Shown: one piece after another, positions 54,584-62,571 of the stretch
How positions within the stretch are numbered: the first letter of the stretch is position 1
Layout: every line of letters starts with the position of its first letter
Assembly (NCBI GenBank): GCA_016703265.1
Contig: JADJCK010000006.1
Location: 124,001-188,000, forward strand
DNA from: a bacterium
GTDB lineage: Bacteria; Krumholzibacteriota; Krumholzibacteriia; LZORAL124-64-63
Direction: 5' to 3'
DNA length: 64,000 nt
Position numbers and translations under genes: made by a program
Notes under the pieces: model-generated
Databases searched by the model: none
What the model saw: only the letters and a program-made list of their open reading frames with translations
Told to the model about the DNA's origin: nothing

Positions 54584-55058
54584 GGTCCTCTCCTTCGAGG
54601 AAAGGCTGCCTGGCCTTGACCAGGAGCCGGTTCAATTCTCGTATCTCGGCCCGGGTCAGGTGCCCGAGTGAGTCCCGGTGGATCTGCCGCATGGGCTCGT
54701 CGAGCGCCGTCAGCAACCTGAGCCCTGCCGCCGTGATCGAGATCATGACCACCCGGCGGTCCGTGCCCGAACGCACCCTCTCCACCAGCCCGTCCTTTTC
54801 CAGACGATCGAGCAGGCGGGTGACGTCGGGCTCCCGCGTCACCATGCGCAGTCCGATCTGGCGGCAGGGCAACCGCCGCTCGGGCTGTCCGCGCAGGATG
54901 CGAAGGATGTTGTATTGGGCCAGGCTGAGGCCGTGGGCCTTGAGGAAGCCGTACACCGGCTTGCCCAGCAGCCCCACGGTACGCTGCAGGTTCAGGTTCA
55001 GTTCCTCTTCCGGGAAACTGAACTTCCGCTTCATCCGGAGTTCCTGCCGCAGTGTCAT
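54576..55058 (-). CDS. MarR-family transcriptional regulator
   Basis: Start MTLRQELRMKRKFSFPEEEL at 55058, fitting the promoter about 30 bases upstream (55090-55095); Met at 55034 or 55091 are alternatives. Winged-helix core LSLAQYNILRILRGQPERRL, DVTRLLDRLEKDGLVERVRS and DRRVVMISITAAGLRLL. It is first in a two-gene operon with YceI. MarR repressors bind small aromatic or fatty ligands; the ligand here is not known. Confidence 0.88.
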   Translation of the reverse strand: MTLRQELRMKRKFSFPEEELNLNLQRTVGLLGKPVYGFLKAHGLSLAQYNILRILRGQPERRLPCRQIGLRMVTREPDVTRLLDRLEKDGLVERVRSGTDRRVVMISITAAGLRLLTALDEPMRQIHRDSLGHLTRAEIRELNRLLVKARQPFLEGEDHE

Positions 55059-55089
55059 CCCTGGCCATCTTCCTTTCGGGCACCGGCCC

Positions 55090-55123
55090 ATTATATGTTA
55101 GCGCGATAGTTGTTGCCACAATT
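55090..55123 (-). promoter_or_regulatory. Promoter with overlapping MarR-type palindrome
   Basis: On the minus strand the -10 is a perfect TATAAT (55095-55090) and a -35-like GTGGCA lies at 55119-55114, 18 bases apart. An inverted repeat AGTTGT-tgcc-ACAATT (55108-55123, one mismatch) covers the -35. It is the likely site of autoregulation. Confidence 0.55.
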
Positions 55124-55178
55124 ATTTTCCCTGCTCCACGCGGCGGCCAGGGCGCTGCCGGAAGCCCGGGCTGGGCGC

Positions 55179-56324
55179 TCAGAGCTCGGTGCGCAGCGCC
55201 GCGACCAGCATCTCGATGTCGCGCAGGCTGTTGTAGGCCTGGAGGGAGACGCGCAACCAGGGCTTGCCGTCGTGCATGGTCACCGGAACCTCGATCTTGT
55301 GCCGCTCACGCAGGGCCGTGCCCAGGCGCACCGGGTCGACCGGCGGCAAAGGCACCGCTGCCATCTGCGCCAGCCACGGTTCCTCGGGGCACGGAGCGGC
55401 CTGTCCGGTCACCGCCAGCAGCAGGCGACGGGCTTCGCGGGTCAGGTCGCGGCAGCCGGCCATGATGCGATCCCAGTCGTGTTCGCGACGGAACGCCAGC
55501 GCCGCGGGTACGGACAGGCAGGCGGAAGGGTCGCGCGTGCCTGTCCAGTCGTGCTCGTCGACGAATCGGCTGGGCCCGGGCTGGTCGGCGCGCCAGCCCC
55601 AGCTGACGGCCAGGGGCTCGACCAGTTCCTGGCGGTCCCGTCGCACATGCAGGAAGCCGGCCCCCTTCGGCGACAGCAGCCACTTGTGGCAGTTGCCGGT
55701 GTAGCAGTCGGCTCCGAGCGCGTCGAGGTCGAGCGGGACCTGACCCGGCGCGTGCGCACCGTCGATGAAGGTGAAGATGTCCTGTTCACGCGCACGGTGT
55801 ACCAGTTCGGCCACGGGCAGGACCAGCGCAGTCGGCGATGTGATGTGACTGATCACCAGCACGCGCGTCCGGCTGCTGACCCCGCGCCAGACGGCGTCGA
55901 CGGCCTCTTGCGGCCCGCCCAGGGGCAGGGGCAAGCGGCAGCGGACGAGGCTCGCGCCCGCCTTTTCGCAGGCGAAGGTCCAGGTGCGCTCCATGGCGCC
56001 GTATTCGTGATCGGTCGTGAGTACCTCGTCACCCGGAGACAGGCGCAGCGAGCGCGCCACGACGTTCCCGCCCCAGGTGGCGTTGGGGACGAAGACGAGG
56101 TCGTCGCGCTGCGCGCCGACGAACGCAGCCAGTTCGGCGCGCGCGGCGGCCAGCCGGCCCGGCAACGTGCGCGCCGTGTGCAGGAAGTCGACCGGCTCGG
56201 CCTCCAGCTCACGCTGCAAACGCTGGTACTCGTCGAACACCGGTCGCGGGCACGCCCCGAACGAGCCGTGGTTGAGGAACACGACATCCGGGCGCAGCAG
56301 GAACTCGGATCGCAGGTCTCTCAT
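55179..56324 (-). CDS. Class V PLP aminotransferase, isopenicillin-N epimerase/EgtE-like
   Basis: Start MRDLRSEFLLRPDVVFLNHG at 56324, directly behind GGGGGAGG, so it is probably a gene of its own though the frame is open through the preceding NhaC gene. 381 residues. FLNHGSFGACP, FVPNATWGGNVVARSL, TDHEYGAMERTW, FIDGAHAPGQVPLDL and the PLP lysine region YTGNCHKWLLSPKGAGFLHV. Family members include IPN epimerases, cysteine desulfurase-like enzymes and the sulfoxide lyase EgtE. It could supply the OvoB step for OvoA, but this is speculative. Confidence 0.8.
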   Translation of the reverse strand: MRDLRSEFLLRPDVVFLNHGSFGACPRPVFDEYQRLQRELEAEPVDFLHTARTLPGRLAAARAELAAFVGAQRDDLVFVPNATWGGNVVARSLRLSPGDEVLTTDHEYGAMERTWTFACEKAGASLVRCRLPLPLGGPQEAVDAVWRGVSSRTRVLVISHITSPTALVLPVAELVHRAREQDIFTFIDGAHAPGQVPLDLDALGADCYTGNCHKWLLSPKGAGFLHVRRDRQELVEPLAVSWGWRADQPGPSRFVDEHDWTGTRDPSACLSVPAALAFRREHDWDRIMAGCRDLTREARRLLLAVTGQAAPCPEEPWLAQMAAVPLPPVDPVRLGTALRERHKIEVPVTMHDGKPWLRVSLQAYNSLRDIEMLVAALRTEL

Positions 56325-57942
56325 CGGTCCTCCCCCGCGGGTCACGGCGCCGGGCCACAGTCGCGGCAGCAACAGGATCAGTGCGGTCCCCAGCACGAGC
56401 GACCCGGCAACCGGGAAGCCCAGCCCGGCCGGCAGGAAGCCTACAAGGCAGGCCACGGTCGCGGCGATGAGCGCGTACGGCATCTGCGTGACGACGTGGT
56501 CGTGCGTCTCGACGCCGCAGGAGATCGCCGTCACGACAGTCGTGTCGCTGAACGGCGAGCAGTGGTCACCGAAGACGGCGCCGCTGAACACCGCAGCCAC
56601 GATGACGTGAAGCAACTGCTCGTCGCCGCCGGCAGCGGCGGCGGCAGGCACCGCCAGCGGGAACAGGATGCCCATGGTGCCCCACGAGGTGCCCGTCGCG
56701 AAGGAGATGGCCGCACCGGTGACGAAGGTCAACAGTGGCATCAGGGCCAGCGTGCCGCTGGCCACCAGCAGTGCGGTGAGCGCACGAGCGGTGCCCAGCG
56801 CCTCGAGCACGCTGCCCAGCATCCAGGCCGCGAGCAGGATCCAGATCGCCCCGCCCATCGTGCGGACGCCACCGGCAAAGGCGCCCGGAATCGCCCCGCG
56901 CCCCCCTGACGCCCCGCGAGGGTACCAGGCCACGGCAGCCAGCGTGGCGACGAGGCCGGCCAGCACCAGGACGAGCGGGCCCGCGTCCGATCCGAAGGCC
57001 GCCACCACCTTCTCCCGCGACAGGGGCCAGAGCGGTCGCGGCGCACCCAGGGCCACGAAGCCGGCGAGGAAGGTCGCGAGCAGCACGCCGATCGGCAGCA
57101 GCGTGGCGCGCGCGGCCGGGCCGAAGGTGCCCCGCGACATGACCTGGCCGCCGTCATCCGTGGAGGCCGCCGGCCCGCCTGCCCGCCCCGCCAGGGCGGC
57201 ACGTTCGTACGCGCCCATCGGCCCCGGGTGGAAGCGCGCCCTCACCGCGACGAAGAGCAGGACGATGGTGAACCAGCAGTGGAAATTGTAGGGCAGCGAA
57301 TGCAGGAAGACGGTATAGGGATTGGCCGGCCTTCCCGCCATGGCGAAGGACTCGGCGATCATCGACAACTGGAACGCGATCCAGGTCGAGACCAGGGCCA
57401 CGCAGGCCACTGCCGAGGACGTCGAGTCGACGATGTAGGCCAGCTTCACGCGCGGGACGCCGCTGCGATCGCCGAGTTCACGGCAGACGCGGCCGACGAC
57501 CATGCTGTTGGCCAGGCCGTCGAAGAAACAGACCATCCCCAGCCCGGTTGCGGCCGTCTCGAGCCTGCGGGCGGCGCCGGGCCCGGGCCGCACCCATCGT
57601 TGCACGAGCGCCGCGAAGCCGCCCCCGCGCTCGAGCACGGCGGCAAAGCCGCCCAGGACCAGCGTGAAGGCCACCGCGCCCACTTTCCAGCTGCTGCGCA
57701 GGCTGGGCGCCAGATGGTCGGCGAACAGGCCAAGGTAGGGCCTGCCAGGGGTCGCCGCCGGCCAGCATGAGGGCACCGGCGAACGCGCCCGCCAGCAGGC
57801 CGGCCAGGGCGTGGCGCGTCGTGGCGATCACCAGCAGGGCGGCCAACGGCGGCCAGATGGTGCGCACCGGCGCCTCGGTGAACGAGAGCAGTACGGCGCC
57901 CCCGAAGGCGATGGCCAAAGCCACCAGAATGCGACGGTTCAT
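56325..57942 (-). CDS. NhaC-type Na+/H+ antiporter (frame break; no clear own stop)
   Basis: Start MNRRILVALAIAFGGAVLLS at 57942 behind GGGGGAGAGGA. The frame breaks at 57738-57740 (extra base in CCC); after it the sequence continues LGLFADHLAPSLRSSWKVGA. About 12 hydrophobic segments with GMVCFFDGLANSMVVGRVCRE, ATGTSWGTMGILFPLAVP, FSGAVFGDHCSPFSDTTVVT and the ending LVLGTALILLLPRLW. These are NhaC/DUF-type motifs. The frame runs without stop into the aminotransferase; a TGA (56344-56342) in another frame suggests a further base error near the end. Confidence 0.75.
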
Positions 57943-58049
57943 GCGGTCCTCTCCCCCGGCGCCCGGTTCCGTTCAGGAACTGCCCACGATAACGTCACGT
58001 CCGCCCCGCTGACAATGCCCGACCACGGCAACGGCGCCGCCGCACATGG

Positions 58050-58079
58050 AAAAGAGCCCGGGCGTTGCCGCCCGGGCTC
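58050..58079 (-). terminator. Intrinsic terminator after the por operon
   Basis: Perfect 11-bp stem GAGCCCGGGCG (58054-58064) / CGCCCGGGCTC (58069-58079), loop TTGC; on the minus strand it ends in UUUU (58053-58050). It lies 38 bases past the porB stop. Confidence 0.8.
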
Positions 58080-58117
58080 CCCTGCGTGCATGTGCTGACG
58101 GACCGTCGGGGCCCCGT

Positions 58118-59059
58118 TCAGTCCTGCGTCGATGCCTCCAGCTTGAGCAGCTTCTTCCACTCCCTGTCCACGGTCGCCTGGCTGGCCTCGAGGAGGTGCT
58201 CGTTGCCCGGCTTGAAGAGGTGCTTGAAGCGGCCCTGCTTCTTCATCCACTCGACCACCGGCGCCGGGTCCTTCGGCTTGTGGTTGATGGTGTAGACACC
58301 GTTCTCGACCTCGAACAGCGGCCAGAAGTTGTTCTCGACCGCTTCCTTGGCCAGCTCCATGCCGATGGCGGGGTCGAAGTGCCAGCCCACCGTGCACGGC
58401 ATGAGGATGTTGATGAACGCGGGGCCGTCACAGGCCAGGGCCTTCTCCACCTTGGTGGCCAGGTCCTTCCAGTGGTACGGCGTGGTCTGCGCCACGTAGG
58501 GGATGTTGTGCGCCACGAGGATCTTCGTCAGGTCCTTGCGGTTCTGTTCCTTCCCCTGCTTGACCGAGCCGGCGGGCGCCGTCGAGGTATGCGCGCCCAG
58601 CGGCGTCGCGCTCGAGCGCTGGATGCCGGTGTTCATGTACGCCTCGTTGTCGTAGCAGACGTACAGCATGTTGTGGCCGCGCTCCATGGCGCCCGACAGC
58701 GACTGCAGGCCGATGTCGTAGGTGCCGCCGTCGCCGCCGAAAGCGATGAAGTTCATCTTGTCGCGCTGCACCGGCAGCTCGCCGTGCTTCTTGAGCGAGC
58801 GGTACGCGGTCTCGACGCCGCTGATGGTCGCCGCGCAGTTCTCGAACGCGCTGTGGATGAACGATGTCTTCCAGGCGGTGTACGGGAAGATGGTCGTGAT
58901 GACCTCCATGCAACCCGTGGCGCCGCCCACGACGGTGTCCTGGCCCGCCGTCAGCATGATCTGGCGCAGGATATTCGCGCCCGTGCAGCCCGCGCAGGCG
59001 CGGTGGCCCCCGGCCAGGAGGTCCTCGTTCTGGGTCAACTGCTTGAGATTGACAGCCAT
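58118..59059 (-). CDS. porB: Pyruvate (2-oxoacid):ferredoxin oxidoreductase beta subunit
   Basis: 313 residues. Cys-bearing start HRACAGCTGANILRQIMLTA, thiamine diphosphate motif FGGDGGTYDIGLQSLSGAME with DNEAYMNTGIQRSSATPLGA, and a late CTVGWHFDP, as in PorB. It holds the TPP and a [4Fe-4S] centre. Last gene of the por operon, 15 bases after porA, followed by a strong terminator. 2-oxoacid specificity cannot be fixed by eye, but the subunit set and pattern fit pyruvate. Confidence 0.93.
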   Translation of the reverse strand: MAVNLKQLTQNEDLLAGGHRACAGCTGANILRQIMLTAGQDTVVGGATGCMEVITTIFPYTAWKTSFIHSAFENCAATISGVETAYRSLKKHGELPVQRDKMNFIAFGGDGGTYDIGLQSLSGAMERGHNMLYVCYDNEAYMNTGIQRSSATPLGAHTSTAPAGSVKQGKEQNRKDLTKILVAHNIPYVAQTTPYHWKDLATKVEKALACDGPAFINILMPCTVGWHFDPAIGMELAKEAVENNFWPLFEVENGVYTINHKPKDPAPVVEWMKKQGRFKHLFKPGNEHLLEASQATVDREWKKLLKLEASTQD

Positions 59060-59074
59060 GTCGTGCCTCCCTTC

Positions 59075-60250
59075 CTAGAGCCTGACGCCCAGCAGGTTGA
59101 TGTCCTTGAGTTCGCCGCCGGCGGCGACCTTCTGCAGGTTCTCGATGACCGTCGCCGCCTGCTTCAGGTCGAAGTCGCGGCCGCCCAGCCCGTAGATGTA
59201 ACCGTGCACGGGCACCTGCAGGCCGTACATGGCCGAGCGGGTCTCCATGAACAGCGGGCCGCCCTGGCCGCCGAAACTGGCCGAGCGGTCGAGCACGCAG
59301 ACTGCCTTGCGGCCGCTCAGCACCTTCGCCAGGTACGCGGCCGGGAAGGGACGGAACGTGCGCAGCTTGAGCAGGCCCACCTTCACGCCCTTCTCGCGGT
59401 ACTGGTCGATGACGTCCTTGCAGGTGCCGGCGCTCGAGCCCAGCAGCACCATCACCATGTCCGCGTCGTCGAGCCGGTACTCCTCGGCGAAGCCGTAGCG
59501 GCGTCCGGTGAGGTCGGCGAACTCGTCGCTGACCTGCTGGATGATCGCCGGGGCCTTGTCGTAGGCGGCCAGCTGGCTGGTCTTGTGCTCGAAGTAGTAG
59601 TCGGTCAGGTCCAAGGGCCCGACCGTGATCGGCTTCTCCGGGTTCAGCAGCGTGTACGCCGGCTTGTACTTGCCGATGAACTTCCAGGCCACGTCGTCCG
59701 GCAGCATGTAGAGGGCGTCGGCGGTGTGGCTGATGATGAAGCCGTCGTAGTTCACCATCACCGGCAGGCGAACGTCCATGTGCTCGGCGATGCGCCAGGA
59801 CATCACGGCGTTGTCGTAGGACTCCTGCGCGTTCTCGCTGAACAGGTGGATCCAGCCGGCATCCCGGCCGCCCATGCTGTCGCTGTGGTCGCAGTGGATG
59901 TTGATGTTGCCGCTGAGGGCCCGATTGACCAGTGCCATGCAGATCGGCAGGCGCAACGAGGCGGCGATATACACCACTTCCCACATCAACGCGAACCCGG
60001 CGCTGCTCGTCGCCGTGAACGTGCGGGCGCCGGCGGCAGCGGACCCGATGGCCGCGCTCATCGCCGAATGCTCGCTCTCGACCAGGATCATCTCCGTGGA
60101 CGACTCGCCGTTGGCGACGAAGTCCGCGTACTTGTGCATCATCTCCGTCTGCGGAGTGATCGGGAATGCCGCGGCAACATGCGGACGGGCCTGCTTGAAC
60201 GCATAGGCCACCGCTTCATTGCCGGACAGTGCGACGAGTTTCTGCTCCAT
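59075..60250 (-). CDS. porA: Pyruvate:ferredoxin oxidoreductase alpha subunit
   Basis: Start MEQKLVALSGNEAVAYAFKQ at 60250 with AAGGA. 391 residues. Conserved VAAAFPITPQTEMMHKYADF, MILVESEHSAMSAAIGSAAAG, TSSAGFALMWEVVYIAASLR, DHSDSMGGRDAGWIHLFSEN and CVLDRSASFGGQGGPLF. It binds CoA and pyruvate with PorB in the two-subunit core. The order of the operon is gamma-delta-alpha-beta. It yields acetyl-CoA, CO2 and reduced ferredoxin. Confidence 0.93.
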   Translation of the reverse strand: MEQKLVALSGNEAVAYAFKQARPHVAAAFPITPQTEMMHKYADFVANGESSTEMILVESEHSAMSAAIGSAAAGARTFTATSSAGFALMWEVVYIAASLRLPICMALVNRALSGNINIHCDHSDSMGGRDAGWIHLFSENAQESYDNAVMSWRIAEHMDVRLPVMVNYDGFIISHTADALYMLPDDVAWKFIGKYKPAYTLLNPEKPITVGPLDLTDYYFEHKTSQLAAYDKAPAIIQQVSDEFADLTGRRYGFAEEYRLDDADMVMVLLGSSAGTCKDVIDQYREKGVKVGLLKLRTFRPFPAAYLAKVLSGRKAVCVLDRSASFGGQGGPLFMETRSAMYGLQVPVHGYIYGLGGRDFDLKQAATVIENLQKVAAGGELKDINLLGVRL

Positions 60251-60275
60251 GCCTCGGTTCCTTTCCGGCGGGTGC

Positions 60276-60584
60276 CTATTTTTCTTCACGGACCATGACG
60301 AGCGCAGCCTTGCCCTTCTTCGCGGGCGGGCACTCGTGGGCGCAGATGCCGCAGCCCTTGCAGTGGTCCAGGATGATGCCCTTCATGACGGGCTTGGGAC
60401 CGGACGCATCGATCTCGATGGCGGTGTCCGGGCAGTAGATCCAGCAGAACATGCAGTGGATGCAGTTCTCCGCGACGAACTGCGGCACGAACGTGCGCCA
60501 ATCGCCGGTCTTGTACGTGGCGGAATTGCCCGCTTCGCGGATGATGCCGCCCTCGTGCAGGTCTTTCGTGCTGATCATGCTCAT
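60276..60584 (-). CDS. porD: Pyruvate:ferredoxin oxidoreductase delta subunit (2[4Fe-4S] ferredoxin)
   Basis: 102 residues. Two clusters are visible, CIHCMFCWIYCP and CKGCGICAHECP. It relays electrons out of PorAB to soluble ferredoxin. The start overlaps the end of porC by 4 bases. The N-terminal extension MSMISTKDLHEGGIIREAGN is usual in archaeal-type PorD. Confidence 0.94.
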   Translation of the reverse strand: MSMISTKDLHEGGIIREAGNSATYKTGDWRTFVPQFVAENCIHCMFCWIYCPDTAIEIDASGPKPVMKGIILDHCKGCGICAHECPPAKKGKAALVMVREEK

Positions 60585-61162
60585 GCCGACACCAGCTCCT
60601 TGTTGGCGCGATCGATCGCGGCCAGGTTGCCGTCGATGACCACCTGCGAGAACTTGCTGCTCAGCTGCTCGACGAGGGCGCCCTTGAGCTCATCCAGGCT
60701 CAACATGTCGTTGACCGCGAGAAGCGCGCCGACCATCGGCATGTTGGGGATGGGCCGCCCGATCGTCTCGAGCGCGATACCGGTCGCATCGACCGTATGA
60801 ACCTTCGCGCCCTTGACGCCCAGCTTCTTGCTGACGACGGCAGGCGCGTCGGTGGTATTGACCAGGAAAACCGTGCCCGCCGCGGTCCCGGCAGTCACGC
60901 CGGCGGCGGGGCTGTCCAGGAGGCTGGAATCGAGCACGATGACGATACCCGGGTTCTCGATCATGCAGTGGCGCCGGATCGGGATGTCGGAGATCCGCGT
61001 GAAGCCGCGCATCGGCGCGCCGCGTCGCTCGGGACCGTACTCGGGGAATCCCTGCCCGTACTTGCCCTTCGTCAGGACCGCTTCGGCCAGGAACATGGCA
61101 GCGGTCTTGGCGCCCTGGCCGCCGCGGGCGTGCCAGCGGATCTCGACCATCTTACCTGACAT
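60581..61162 (-). CDS. porC: Pyruvate:ferredoxin oxidoreductase gamma subunit
   Basis: Start MSGKMVEIRWHARGGQGAKT at 61162 with AAGGAG. 193 residues. WHARGGQGAKTAAMFLAEAV, FPEYGPERRGAPMRGFTRIS and NMPMVGALLAVNDMLSLDEL are the PorC motifs. First gene of the operon. The 270-base region upstream to aroB is AT-rich near 61330-61375 and holds promoters in both directions, but no box is clear enough to call. Confidence 0.94.
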   Translation of the reverse strand: MSGKMVEIRWHARGGQGAKTAAMFLAEAVLTKGKYGQGFPEYGPERRGAPMRGFTRISDIPIRRHCMIENPGIVIVLDSSLLDSPAAGVTAGTAAGTVFLVNTTDAPAVVSKKLGVKGAKVHTVDATGIALETIGRPIPNMPMVGALLAVNDMLSLDELKGALVEQLSSKFSQVVIDGNLAAIDRANKELVSA

Positions 61163-61432
61163 GCGCCTCACTCCTTGTTCTTGCATTCCTGTCGCGTGCC
61201 GGCAGTGTCCTGCCGACTGATGGCGCGCGCGGCCACCGTGGCAATCGGGCCGCCGCCGTTGTAGATTCTGCCATCGGACGCGGCAAAGGTAGTGTCGGGC
61301 CAGCAGCGAAACAAACCAAAACGCGGCTGGTTGTTAACGCGCCGACAATGAAAATTACAATCAAATCAAGGACTTACCCGGTTGGCCGTCGCTGGCGCTG
61401 CGCGCGACCCGGGCCTGCGGACAGGGAAGCCA

Positions 61433-62563
61433 GTGAGCCACGAATCCCGCATCATCGACATGGTTCTCGACGGCCAGCCGAGCCGTATCGTCCTGGGCCC
61501 GCTGGCCGCACTCGAGTTGTCGCGGTTCATCCCCCAGCCGCCGCCGGTCTACATCGTCGATGAAGCCGTGGCCCGCCTGCAGCCGGCGTGGCTCGAGCAA
61601 CTGCAGCACGGCTGCGACCCGGACCGCTCCGGCACGCTGGTGCTGGCAGGCGGGGAACCGGTCAAGCAGCTGCAGACGCTGGCGGGGATCTACGCCTGGC
61701 TGGCCGAACGCGCCGTGCCGCGCGACGGGACCATCGTCGGCATCGGCGGCGGGGCGTTGCTCGATGCGGCGGGATTCGCAGCTGCCACCTGGCAGCGCGG
61801 TATCGGCTGGGTGAGCGTGCCGACGACGCTCCTGGCCATGATCGATGCCGCCATCGGCGGCAAGACGGCGATCAACGCCGCCGGGCTGAAGAACCAGGTC
61901 GGCGCTTTCCATCCCGCGGCCGGCATCATGGTCGATTGCGGATTCCTGGTCTCGTTGCCGCGCGCCGGGTGGCGTGACGGACTGGCCGAGATGATCAAGA
62001 CCGCCGTGATCGGCGACCCGGGGCTGTTCGTCGAGCTCGAGTTGTCGGGGGATGAACTGCGCAGGATGTTCGGCCCGGAATCCGGTCCGGATGCCGAGGC
62101 CGTCAGCGGTGTGCTCGGAGCATTGCCCTGGCGGGCCTGGGTGGGCCGTGCCGCGGCGGTCAAGGCGGATATCGTCGGCAGGGATTTCCACGAGCATGGA
62201 CCGCGTCGCGCCCTGAATCTCGGCCACACGCTCGGGCATGCGCTGGAATCGTACAGCGCCGGCTCCGCATCACCCCTGACGCACGGCCAGGCGGTGGCGA
62301 TCGGCATGGCGGTCGTTTTCCGCATCGCCGCCGACCGCGGCCTGTGTCCACTGACTCTCGCCGTCCGCGTGAACGAACTGCTCGACGCCTGTGGTTTGCC
62401 CACGCGCTGCGCGGCGCCCCCGGCTGCGGAACTGGAGCGGCTGGTGCAGGCCGACAAGAAGCGCAAGGGCGGCCGCGTGCGCTGGGTCCTGCCCCGTGGC
62501 CTGCGTCAACTCGACCTCGAGGGCAGCGTCGAGACGGCTGACCTCATCCGCTGGCTCGATTGA
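61433..62563 (+). CDS. aroB: 3-Dehydroquinate synthase
   Basis: Start GTG 61433 after GGGAAG (ATG 61460 is the alternative). 376 residues. NAD-binding VGIGGGALLDAAGFAAATWQ, WVSVPTTLLAMIDAAIGGKT, LKNQVGAFHPA, zinc ligands in RALNLGHTLGHALE and GQAVAIGMAVVFRIAA, and a Lys-rich end DKKRKGGRVRWVLPRGL. It makes dehydroquinate from DAHP in aromatic amino acid synthesis. Divergent from por; ends 8 bases from the convergent surface protein. Confidence 0.92.
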   Translation: MSHESRIIDMVLDGQPSRIVLGPLAALELSRFIPQPPPVYIVDEAVARLQPAWLEQLQHGCDPDRSGTLVLAGGEPVKQLQTLAGIYAWLAERAVPRDGTIVGIGGGALLDAAGFAAATWQRGIGWVSVPTTLLAMIDAAIGGKTAINAAGLKNQVGAFHPAAGIMVDCGFLVSLPRAGWRDGLAEMIKTAVIGDPGLFVELELSGDELRRMFGPESGPDAEAVSGVLGALPWRAWVGRAAAVKADIVGRDFHEHGPRRALNLGHTLGHALESYSAGSASPLTHGQAVAIGMAVVFRIAADRGLCPLTLAVRVNELLDACGLPTRCAAPPAAELERLVQADKKRKGGRVRWVLPRGLRQLDLEGSVETADLIRWLD

Positions 62564-62571
62564 GCCCGACC

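Noticed and set aside
55179..57942. A true NhaC-aminotransferase fusion protein
   Set aside because: The Met of the second gene has a strong ribosome site and other indels are present in the same gene, so a lost stop is more likely; kept as two genes.
58046..60298. A 750-codon open frame on the plus strand through the por operon
   Set aside because: Antisense to porA and porB, no domain-like sequence, composition typical of a shadow frame.
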